Assembly: GCA_033239525.1 (NCBI GenBank)
Contig: BSYO01000031.1
Location: 868,001 to 932,000, forward strand
DNA: 64,000 nt
Origin: Nepenthes gracilis
Lineage: Eukaryota > Streptophyta > Magnoliopsida > Caryophyllales > Nepenthaceae
Direction: 5' to 3'
Shown here: piece after piece, positions 47,328 through 56,837 of the stretch
How the letters are laid out: each line of letters opens with the position of its first letter
Numbering within the stretch: position 1 is the stretch's first letter
Position numbers and translations under genes: made by a program
The notes under the pieces: model-generated
The model's database searches: none
What the model was told of the DNA's origin: nothing
The model's input: only the letters and a program-made list of their open reading frames with translations

Positions 47328-48330
47328 TGTTGGGTCTCATGTTCTGACACAGGAAGCATGTCCAAGCCCACGAAGCAAGCCGCGGCTCGCGAGAGATCCA
47401 AAAGCCCATACGATATAGTCAGCCCAGCCCAATAGTCGAAAGGCGCGAACCCATGCTGACGGAAGACAACTAAAACTCGCACAGATTAACGCTTCTCACC
47501 GGAGATAAAGCGAAAAGGCTAGCCAATAGATGGGTGGAATGGCCTTGGCACTAACGACACCCCGCCGCTGTCTGCAGGCGGCCAACCAATCCTCGCTCCA
47601 AAAAAAATCGGGCGTAACAATCAACGCTCAGCCCAGAAGAAGGCTTACATTTACGATAAAAGGACAATCGTGGACGTGGCCGTGGTCCACAATAAATGAC
47701 AATGGCGCAATAGCCCAAGCAACGGGCGTTTTGGCGTATAAGAGTCCAACGGGAGAGGTGTATAAGAGCCCTCACACCCCGGAGAGAAATGGGACTCTTC
47801 TCCAGCATTCTACATCCGTTGCTTACCTTTTGAATCTAGAATTCAAACGACGAGTAAAACTCTACTACTCCCCCCTTCTCTATTCGATCACACGAGAGTA
47901 ACGAGCCGGAACGGGGAACCACCTCGCTTCCGTCGGCAATAGCCAACTCGCTCTCCTCCCCAACATCTTCTCAGATCACAGGAAAGTTAGCCACCCATTG
48001 CGGTGCACCAAGGAAGCTAGGCCTTCTACTACCTGCTCACTGCATTCTCCATATCACGGCACAAGTATCTCTCACGCTTTCACAGCATTCCTCCGCGCAC
48101 CTCCTTAGTGTACGCCATTTCCGTTTATTATGAAAATTTGCTGACTTGAGCGTCGGAGCGGCCACGGTGGAAGAAACCCTACTGGACCCTTGACCTCTTG
48201 TTTGTTATTTGTGTTATGCAGGTCCAGGTTTATAGAGACGGAGACCGGATCCTTCTTCCAAAGCCGCCGCACGCTAAGGAATCTGAAGGCTCCCCAATCC
48301 GTACGACAATCGTGGGCCCGGGACGCAACA
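47328..48330 (+). mobile_element. Solo LTR with ATTAG duplication, upstream of SBE2
   Basis: Runs TGTTGGGTCTCATG to GGGACGCAACA, is 1,003 bp long and has inverted TGTTG/CAACA ends. ATTAG flanks it perfectly on both sides (47323-47327 and 48331-48335). TATA-like motifs (GCGTATAAGAGTCC and GTGTATAAGAGCCC) near 47735-47770 give plus orientation. The segment near 48140 (TGACTTGAGCGTCGGAGCGG) is typical of the end of Athila/Tat-type LTR transcripts. It starts 762 bp upstream of the SBE2 start codon and points away from that gene. Confidence 0.88.
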
Positions 48331-48335
48331 ATTAG

Positions 48336-49419
48336 CATCGCTGTTGAAGTTGCCGTTACCATCATCACAACGATCATCGACACTACCGCCATGGTCACCA
48401 CACAGCCTTTGCCAGAGAGCCGCCGCTGCCGCCACATATTAACTGCCAGCGCCACCAATGTGGCCGGTGGCGATCCGAGATGTATTTTACATAAACGAAT
48501 AGACATTTTGCCTGAAATTACATTTCCAATTTATTGCAATAAAATAATAAAATACTGCTTTTATGTAACCATCACAATATTCCTTTCACCAAACCGTTTA
48601 TTATTTAAATATTCTTTCAATTTGTCACACTCGTCTTATTTTATCAAAATTCTAAGCAAAATTTATTTAACCTTCCAATAAAAAATGTGACTTGTAGTAT
48701 CATTTGTTGGCCAATAAGCGTCACATAATTATTTGTTTTTATTTTTACGTTAATTTATTATTATAAATAAATTTATAAAATTAATCAAACGCTCCCCGTG
48801 TGAAAAAACTAAGAATGGAAATCATAAATCAGAAGCTCAGTAATCAACAGGTCACCACCACAAATCCGTACAGACGGTCCATAACGGAGAGAAATAAAAG
48901 CTTAATTAGAAATAATTCTAAAATACAAGAAATTATTCCGAGCGATTAGTCATCCTCACCGTGAACATTTAGCCGCAAGCATCTGAGCCGCTCATCTCAT
49001 CTGGGAACATCAGGGGAGAAGAGTGGGTGAAAATATGGAAAGATATGATATTCAAATATCAATAATTAAATCAATCGACGTCGTAAGTTGACGCTAGGAC
49101 AACGTAAGAAAATATAATTAAAAAGTACTTTTTTATATTTAATTTATAAAAAAAAACACTTCAAATTAAAGACCGAGTATTGATAAAATATCAGCCGATA
49201 TTGTAAGTATCAATCGAAATATATCAGTCACGAATTCCTCAATATCAACATTTCTCAATACCTCGACAATATTACGAGATATTATTGTGTCGACAATATA
49301 TTACGATATATCAGCTGATATTCAAAATACTGATATCGATACTAATACGGATACCGATACGTTCATCCATGTTGAGAAATTAGCGCGAGAACCTACCTGC
49401 AGTGGAGGCGGCGTGCCGA
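48336..49419. other. Intergenic region between SBE2 solo LTR and BUD31
   Basis: Holds a GATATATC-rich repeat at 49165-49375, next to the BUD31 stop codon. The rest is AT-rich and probably includes the BUD31 3'UTR. No other gene seen. Confidence 0.35.
49165..49375. repeat. GATATATC-rich dispersed repeat, copy 3
   Basis: Words GATATATCAGCTGATATT, ACTGATATCGATAC and an end CGTTCATCCATGTTGAG, as in the other copies. It lies within 45 bp of the BUD31 stop codon, so it may be part of the 3'UTR. Confidence 0.55.
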
Positions 49420-49575
49420 TCAGTCTCCACTGGCACATCCTCTACAGCCACAATGCACACATTCGATGACCTTCTCCTCTCTCAGATGCTTGGGCACCCT
49501 GCACACGCACGTCGTCTGAAAGTTGTGATCTCGAGGTTGCATGCATCTTAAGCAGCAAAGGCGTTCATAACCCGG
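49420..49575 (-). CDS. BUD31: BUD31 coding exon 3 with stop
   Basis: Residues 95-145 and [23 protein letters not shown] onward, ending GCRGCASGD. It carries the zinc-binding cysteines. Confidence 0.96.
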   Translation of the reverse strand, partial: PGYERLCCLRCMQPRDHNFQTTCVCRVPKHLREEKVIECVHCGCRGCASGD

Positions 49576-50502
49576 CTGCATGTCAAATTAAATTATATCA
49601 ATAAAAAAATGTCGATTGATCGATCATGTATCTTGGATAAAAATATCAGCTAATATCTAATATATCGGCCAACTAATATATACCAACACAGGAGCCCCTT
49701 GACACCAATATTTTACTATACCACGGAAAAACCGTGATATGTCGCCAATTAGCAATATATCAACCAATATTATTTGTCAGCTTACGATACTCAAAAAATT
49801 TTTTTACGGCCGATGTACCTGATACTAATATGCATTGCTAAGCAAATTTAATACCGATTTGACAGAGACCGATATCAATATTTTCATCCACGATCATGTC
49901 CAAGGATGCGCATTCAAGCCAACAATAAAAAGCAAACCACATAAAGTTCCTCAATTAAATGCTTATCATACCATATAATATATTGATTTTAAATTTTGAA
50001 ATCGATAGTAGGACGGCTAGGAAGGGTTCTGTGGTTCAGAGCGTATTGTAAAATTAGGCTTAAACAACGGAAGCAAACAAGAAGAGCACAGAAATTAGCC
50101 ATGATGAGATACCAAGTGGCACCTTTTTCCACTTTGCGATCAAATTGCGGTCCGCATAGCCTTGGTCCAAGCAAAATTCATACAGCTCCTTTGATATCTC
50201 TTTCCTTCGGTGGTACAGATCAAAAATGTAACGACTCTTCTGGTGTGCTGTTTTGAAAATAGGCCACAATGATTCACATTTCCTCTTCCCTTCATTTGTT
50301 TCGTTCTCAGCTGTAAAACAAGTAAATAAAACACTGTTTTCAGTGTTAAATTTCAGTGGCCGAGAAAATAACATCAAATGGCTAATATTAGGTGACAAAC
50401 AAAACAACCTTCTCTCATCTTTGCTTGCAACTCTCGAAGCGTAGGTTCAATCAATTCCCATCCCTCGGGGTACTTAACACGTGACGTTTTTACCTTTGGC
50501 AT
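49420..50502 (-). CDS. BUD31: BUD31 / G10 family spliceosome protein, complete
   Basis: BUD31 (G10) is a small nuclear zinc-binding protein of the spliceosome, associated with activated-complex (NTC-related) components and pre-mRNA splicing. Exons 50502-50409, 50310-50123 and 49575-49420 join in phase to 145 residues plus a TGA stop, the usual length of plant BUD31. The protein opens [20 protein letters not shown]. The middle has [20 protein letters not shown] and [20 protein letters not shown]. The C-terminus carries the cysteine clusters [13 protein letters not shown] and [13 protein letters not shown], which bind zinc. Introns begin GT and end AG. The start is certain because the conserved MPKVK begins there. 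An AG acceptor lies just upstream of the start codon, so a 5'UTR intron is likely. The gene reads toward SBE2, 2.85 kb from that start codon. No defects were seen. Confidence 0.97.
49600..49900. repeat. GATATATC-rich dispersed repeat, copy 4
   Basis: Within BUD31 intron 2; contains ATATCAGCTAATATC, ATATCGGCC and ends CAATATTTTCATCCACGATC. Confidence 0.5.
50123..50310 (-). CDS. BUD31: BUD31 coding exon 2
   Basis: Completes codon 32 and runs to residue 94, ending [12 protein letters not shown]. The donor is GTGCC and the acceptor TTTACAG. Confidence 0.96.
50409..50502 (-). CDS. BUD31: BUD31 coding exon 1
   Basis: Residues 1-31 plus one base, [20 protein letters not shown] then [11 protein letters not shown]. 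The Ala codon is split with exon 2. Confidence 0.96.
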
Positions 50503-50509
50503 TTTCAAG

Positions 50510-52933
50510 CTGCAACAGTTCAAAACAAGAAAATTTTAGCTCCTAACACAAAATTATCAAGAACATGAAAGTGAAAAACAATTTGTAAAAGTGATGCAAC
50601 ATGCTTGTGATAATCCAAGCATGGAAGTGATCAAAACATCGCAAGCATTGATTTAAATATCGGCTGATATATATCGATATCAGGGCCACTAAGTGCTAAT
50701 ATTTCTCGATACTACAATAATATCATAATATGCTTTTATATCGGCGATATATCAGTTGATATGGCCCTATCTGCTGATAATTTTCAAAATTTTTTATTTC
50801 TAATATATCAAATACTGATACGTATTGTTTGAAATCGATGAGACCATGACACGACATCGGTACTAATATTTTCATCCATGATCACAAGTCACAAACAAAA
50901 GACTGTGAATGTGAAACAGATACCCATAGTCCATGTACAAAGCAAGAACTCATTTTCCTCTGCCACAAATCTACTCAAGCTAATGCGGGAAAAAGCCTAT
51001 TTCAGCTTCTGAAGAAAATATCTCCTAGTCTCATGTCTCCACTCTACATTGACCATCAGCTAAACAAATTGCATAATAAATGAGTAGCTACAATCACAAG
51101 AAACAAATTTGATAACAAAGGAGAATTATATCTCATTGTTTCAACTCATGACAATTCTCGCTAGTGCGACAAAACTACAAAAATCCCCCAACAGTTTAAG
51201 CTGCTCAGCTGTTAATGACATAAGTCAAAATGAGGTTGGGTTTATCATATTGCACCAAATCTATTCATTCCAGACAAGATGTGTAAAACAAGCATTTCCA
51301 TTAACACAGTGCCAGTCGTTATAGATTTCTCATTTCGGACATTAGTGATTCATTGCCCATCTACCTCAACAAGGAGGTAGTACTTCTTTTCCAATAGCTA
51401 TGCCTGAACCAAACCTTCAACGAGGGGATTTCTTAAAAAGGGATTTTCATCTGCCGATGCATTCCAATACATTCATCCTTCTTCACCTTTTTCACTTACC
51501 CATACTAAAAGAATTTTCCTTTACCTAGAGCAGCAACAAGGATGTCTGGTTCTATCGTGAGTGATTTTATCTGCTTTTGAAACTTTGATTGCAAAAGACA
51601 AAGAAAGTGGCTTCAGAATTTTGAATTCCCAGAACCTCTTTCAAATACAGAAAAGGGGGAGGGGTCTCACAGGCACCTTTGTTCGAGCAGCGGTGCACGC
51701 TCGGATGATGTTAGCCCTTGGACGACAAACAAGATGTTACAAACGAGCAAGTCAAATAACTTAGCACAAAGAAGCAACAAGTTTTTGCAGATACCTACTT
51801 ATTATCCCAAACATCTAGCATCCGTTCCCAACCATAACACAATGGAATGCAGTAGAAAGAAACATAATCTTCTTTCCCAATTATGGCAGGACACAAACTA
51901 AATAATTGAACAACATTCCGACAGCGCACTTGACTAACACATGCAAATGGAATGCATAAAATTTCAAGGTCCTGCACACCCACTCTACCAGACTTCCATA
52001 TCAATTTCAATAAAGCACAATGACTACAGTAGAAACTTTGCCCACGTCCATCCAAGCTCTTATATCTCAATTTCAGTGTAGAAAGATCTTAATCTGCACA
52101 TGAACTCTAATTAGTAATACAGCAAATTTATTCAAGAGTACTTCAATACAGTGTTGCCAAAGAAGATAGAAGAGCTAAGCACAGACTCCACATTGTCCAG
52201 GGCACTAGACGCTTGCCTGGGACAAATGAGTTGCTAATTAAAATATAAATATTTCTATTTCTGTGATGTGCAGAAAAATCCTAACCAACAAGGGCACTTT
52301 TTGCATTGTGATGCATTTTTATACTTTCCCAATTGATTTGTTTTGCCCAAAATGTCCTGCCTTTAGTTACCTTGTCACATAACCGACATAGGGTCTTCAA
52401 TATCATTCAAAAAATTATACTTCAACTCAGGACTTTCTTATTGCACCAATTTGATGTTTCTATCGTTGCCATTATTTTGTTTACCATAAAAAAGACAAAA
52501 ACAGTTCATGTGAAGCAGAACAATTTAATGTAACGCAAACTTACAGAGTCACATAAACCCAAAAAAAAATTATAAAATCACAAACAAACGAAAAAAATCA
52601 AAGACAGAGAGGGTGAAGATGAGACCTTTGGAAAGGGCCAGACCGAAAAAAGTATCAAGATCCAGAGTGAAAAATGATGACAACAAACTTAACCAAATAT
52701 TCCATCTAATTTTTTCTCCATGCATAATTGATTACAGACTAGCAATTTTTTTCAAGATTATGGATGTATAATTTGAGGTGAGAAACCATTCTCCGGAGAC
52801 ACAAAAATTCAGGAAAAACAAATTAATGTTTTGATTTGTACATGATTTGCGGATAACGGGTTTGCCATGCTTTGATTGTTTATTGACGATGGAGATTATG
52901 AAGTCAAATACCCAAAAATTCTTGTTTGCGAAC
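50510..52933 (-). other. Probable BUD31 5'UTR intron
   Basis: AT-rich sequence without recognisable coding capacity. It contains one copy of the GATATATC-rich dispersed repeat (50650-50885). The remainder holds no feature I can identify. Confidence 0.4.
50650..50885. repeat. GATATATC-rich dispersed repeat, copy 5
   Basis: Contains ATATCGGCTGATATATATCG and ends AATATTTTCATCCATGATCAC. It lies in the probable BUD31 leader intron. Confidence 0.55.
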
Positions 52934-53045
52934 CTCAACCAGCAGCAAGGATGGTAATAATGGTGATTTGTGTGGGGCGATTGAGACAACAAAGAGAGAG
53001 AGAGAGCTGCTATGTCTGTCACAAACAGCCATAGAGCACTCACAC
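52934..53045 (-). promoter_or_regulatory. BUD31: Probable BUD31 5'UTR exon and transcription start region
   Basis: On the minus strand a CT-rich block (AGCTCTCTCTCTCTCTTTG) ends in GGTTGAG followed by the donor GTTCGC. The matching acceptor (TTGCAG) lies at 50510-50515, seven bases before the BUD31 start codon, giving a leader intron of about 2.4 kb. Inferred from composition and splice signals only. Confidence 0.45.
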
Positions 53046-53268
53046 ACTTTCCCTCTTCAAAATATCTAAATTAGGCTGTCTATATTACTGTTATAAATTT
53101 AGACATTCATTGTAGTACATGTGACACACCGAACTGTCCATACTAATCGTCTATATAAATTTAAAAATATATAATAATAGTTTGATAGACTTAATTTCAA
53201 TGTACTCTTTGACGATGATATTCTTTTTGGCTTGTTCTATTGATTGGATTCTATTTGTCATATCATCC

Positions 53269-54215
53269 TGAAGGGTACGCCAGTAATGAGCTGGCCCAGA
53301 AAAGAGTAACGGCCCAAATCCACGACGGCCCAGTTGCGCCAGGACGGTCAACGCCCAACGTTGACCGGAAGGGAAGCCAAAGAACACGGAGAATTCGAGA
53401 AGCAGGACGAACGACTTGAACGACCACCTTCCAAGACAATCAACAACTCCTTTGACTAGAAGCTTGACCAGTTGAAGACCAATCTTCATGCGGCCCAAGC
53501 CCAACTTGGCCCACGCGTCCATCCTCGACCAGCAACAGTCTTCTTTCATGATTTCGTATCCCTCACAGAACGCAATCTCCTCTATAACGGTCATCAGCAA
53601 ATTGAACGCGCATCCCCAAAGGAAGGTGCCAGAATCCCTCATTATCTGCTGCAAACCCTAACGGTCACCAAACGCAGAAGAAAGGCAATCAAAGCAATGA
53701 TCATTACTGCCATAAAAGTTTCCCGCCAGAACAAGAAGCAATCCCAACAGAGCACGGGAATCAAGCCCTTCTGCACAAGGAAGACAGCCCATAGCAGCGC
53801 CTATAAAAAGCCACGAAACCTTCACTTCAAGACACGCTGTCTTTTGCTAACTCAAATACTTGCATGCTCTAAAACCCTCTACAGCAAAACGTTTCACACT
53901 CTCAACTGCTCTCATCTGCCCACAAGAAGCCCTTTTCTGCAAAGCTCCCATGCTTTCAGGAATACAAACTCTCTCACTCTACTACTATGTTCCCAGCGAA
54001 CACAATATTCGGAGATCGCGCTTCTCACGGGCCTCCAAAGCCTCTTTCAACGGAAGCACTCACCCATCTCAACACTCTCTACATTTCATCGTTTTCGTTT
54101 CTTTCACCTTCCCAATTCTAAGGCTATTTACTAATTTGAGCGTTAGAATATTTTCAGAGAGACAATATCCCGCCGATACCTAACCTCTCGTTCTTAGTTA
54201 TGGTGTGCAAGATCC
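53269..54215 (+). repeat. LTR of the Tat mosaic, left (right end approximate)
   Basis: Starts TGAAGGGTACGCC. Plus-strand TATA box CCTATAAAAAGCCACG near 53800. ATTTGAGCGTTAGAATATTTT near 54133 resembles the R/U5 region of related LTRs. The terminal CA and a target duplication were not identified. Confidence 0.6.
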
Positions 54216-54289
54216 AGACTCGGTGGACGGATACGGACTCAGACGACCGACTTGACTAGAATTTGTTTGAAGCTTGGATCCATTGATGG

Positions 54290-54485
54290 CCGGGTGGATC
54301 ATTGATCGGATTTGTTGACCGCATAGACTAAAATTCGGAGAACTTGTGAAGGAAGAGTTAACCGAATTCGTTAACCGTCTAGGCCAAATTCCGGAGAACT
54401 AGCAGAGGAAGAGTTGACCGGATTCGTTGACCGTTTAGGCCAAAATCCGAAGAACTTGCGAAGGAAGAGTTGACCACTATTGGAG
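54290..54485 (+). repeat. 56-bp minisatellite, about 3.5 units
   Basis: Units built on GAAGAGTTGACCGGATTCGT and GGCCAAAATCCGGAGAACTT recur at 56-bp steps (ACCG at 54318, 54374 and 54430). It is the reverse complement of the array at 62610-62970. Confidence 0.85.
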
Positions 54486-54790
54486 TTGAAACGACACGCC
54501 ATCATGCCGCCAGACTTGTTAGTTCAAAAGTTGGTCAAGAGTTCGTACGCAGGGGATTTGCAATCCAAGCAATTAAAGTGCCAAAGGATCTAAATCGCTT
54601 GCGCCCTCTCAGGGGGCGACACGTGTCACCAGTGATGGGCGTACGTTTCCAAGACGGTTTGCCTTCTCCGACATTCACACTCCTTTAAGTCACCAGTCAG
54701 TTACTCTTCGAACTTACAATACTTTCCTTCATCTTTCCTTTCTGAAAAATTTCTCAGTGTTTTGCCATCTTTTCTCTTGTTTCCATTTTT

Positions 54791-56768
54791 ATGGCTTCCC
54801 AGATTGCCTCCATTCTCAGTGCGAGCGATGTGAAAGAATTATACGTTAAGTACAACATTCCCAACGAGGAGGATCGAGCATGCTCCCCTCCTGAGGGCTG
54901 CATTACTGTGTATGAGGCCCACTTGAGAAGTGGGCTTCGTCTTCCTGTCCCTCAGGAGCTGCTCGACATTCTCACCGTTCTCCAGGTGCCCATCGCACGG
55001 CTCCATGCCAATGTCATGCAATATCTTTGCTCCATGTGCATCTTCATGCTTCATCACTTTCAAACGATGACAATCGACGCTGTGAGGGTGATGTTTCGCT
55101 TTGTGCAGAATTGGGACTAGATTTCTCTGTCCCCTAGAGACCTTCCGATCACCTACGCTATCTATGGCTCGTTAAAGAACTGGAAGGATCGATTCTTCTT
55201 TGTTCACGTTGCTGAGTTGTGACCCTTATCTTGAGACTAGGGCAAGGTTCCAAAGATGTTTACTGGAACGCTAAAGAAAATGGAGATAGACGCCGTAGAA
55301 GAGTTGTTGAAGCTTGTGAGGGGACATCCTGATGACTTTAGGAGAGACCATTTGGTTTCTCGAGAGGAGGCTATGAGAGCTAATTGGGATCCTCCTTATC
55401 CAATCCAAAAGCTCAGGACGCCACTGCTAAAAGCTTCTTAGAGGAAGAGGAAAGCTGGCGCTATAATCACTGGTGACGCCAGCACGCCTTCCACCGTTCT
55501 TGCTCCTTCTAGTCCAAGGCAGAAAAGAGCCGCAACAGTGGAGCCATCTTCATCGTCCTCTGGGCCAGATTAAGTGGCTGCCGGTTGTTTTTCTGGCGTG
55601 GGAGATCATTCTGGTGTGGAGATCGCTCCTGAAGAGTTTGGAGCCATGTGCCACGGCAGAACAGGCAGTGCTGTGGTTTTTGCGCAGGTGGCGCCGGTAA
55701 AGCTGGCACTGGTGCTGCGACTCGAGCCGGTGAAGCCGGCTTTTGAGCAGCAAGTGGAGCCGTCTACTGAGCTACTAAAGTCAGTTACTGGGCCACCAAC
55801 TGAGCTATAGGAGCCCGCAGTTGAGCCGCCAGTTGAGTTGGTTTTGGAGCCAGTGTCTGCGCCTCTAGCTGAGCTATAGGAGCCAACGTCTACGGCGCCA
55901 ACTGAGCTGCAGGAGCCAGCAGTTGAGCCGCTTGAGCCGCAAGAGCGGGAATTTGAGCTGCCAATTGGGCCATCTTTGGAGCCACAAGCGGAGCATGAGG
56001 AGCCCGCCGTCGGAAAGCCTGATGAGTCGGAGGACTCGATGACAGAGCTATTGGAGGAGTGTGCAGCGGAGGTCGCTGCTATATTCAGTCCTCCGCCGCC
56101 GAAGCCTAAGTCCCGCAGTAGGAAAGTGAGGCCAGAGCGTCAAGTCTGGCAGGTAAGTTTTTGCAACTCTCCTTCTCCTTTTCTTCTCCATCATTGTTGT
56201 TTGACATGTGTGGCCTTCCCAGGAGGAGAAAGTCGTTGGCGCAGTGAGCAACGTGCTGCGTCAACGAGACCTAGTCATCTCTGATCGGGATAAGGGGATT
56301 GCCTAGTTCGAGGAGTTGGAGCTGCAGAGAGCGGAGCACCAAGATGACACAACTGCTCTTCAATCTATGTTGTCGAGCCTAGAAGCGGAGAATGCCAAAT
56401 TGAGAGATGAGAATGCTCTACTGAGGCAAGCTGTGCTGTCTAGTTTGGAAGAGGAGATCGCCAGACTAAGGGAGGAGAACGTCCTGTTGAAGGAAGAAAA
56501 GGACCGCATTGTGAGGCATATTGGTCAACTCGTAGGGCAAATGACATCATTAGAGAACGAGTTGACTATTCGTATATGCCCTCGTGAGATTTCTAACATG
56601 CTGGTGGCACGGTTGTAGGAAGGTGTCAACCTTTGCTAGCGCGTTGCACAGTTGGTTGACCCCAGCTATCCGGTGGAATTTCTTGACCCCTCGAACCCTT
56701 CTACCCAGTGTCGTGAGAGTCTCGTGGGACAGCCACCTCCTCCTCCCGGGAGCCCTGCTCCTCCATAG
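54791..56768 (+). pseudogene. Extra ORF (putative gypsy-type transposon domain, acidic linker, coiled coil), plus-strand copy
   Basis: An ATG opens MASQIASILSASDVKELYVK. The N-terminal domain has [40 protein letters not shown] and LKNWKDRFFFVHVAEL. The middle is a Glu/Pro/Ala/Leu-rich linker with repeating PTEL and VEPP motifs. A basic patch PPPPKPKSRSRK precedes a 70-nt intron (56153-56222; GTAAG, CCCAG). After it comes a heptad-like coiled coil (LEAENAKLRDENALLRQAVL) and a conserved tail QLVDPSYPVEFLDP. In-frame stops (about 55119, 55219, 55438, 55571, 55808 and 56305) disable it. Function unknown; extra ORFs of this kind occur in Tat-lineage elements. Confidence 0.8.
56153..56222 (+). other. 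Spliceosomal intron inside the extra ORF, plus-strand copy
   Basis: GTAAGTTTTTGC to CTTCCCAG, pyrimidine-rich before the acceptor. Joining its borders continues the frame from QVWQ to EEKVVGAV. The minus-strand copy has an intron at the same place. Confidence 0.7.
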
Positions 56769-56837
56769 ATTTTGTACTCCTCGCTTTTTATAATTGTACA
56801 GATTTTGTAAGCCGGCTTCATTAGAGAAGTCCAATGC

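Noticed and set aside
48190..48681. 163-codon plus-strand open frame
   Set aside because: It crosses the right end of the solo LTR and its target duplication, so it is an accident of the insertion; no domain is seen.
53472..54134. 220-codon plus-strand open frame
   Set aside because: It lies wholly inside an LTR, overlaps its TATA box and has no recognisable domain.
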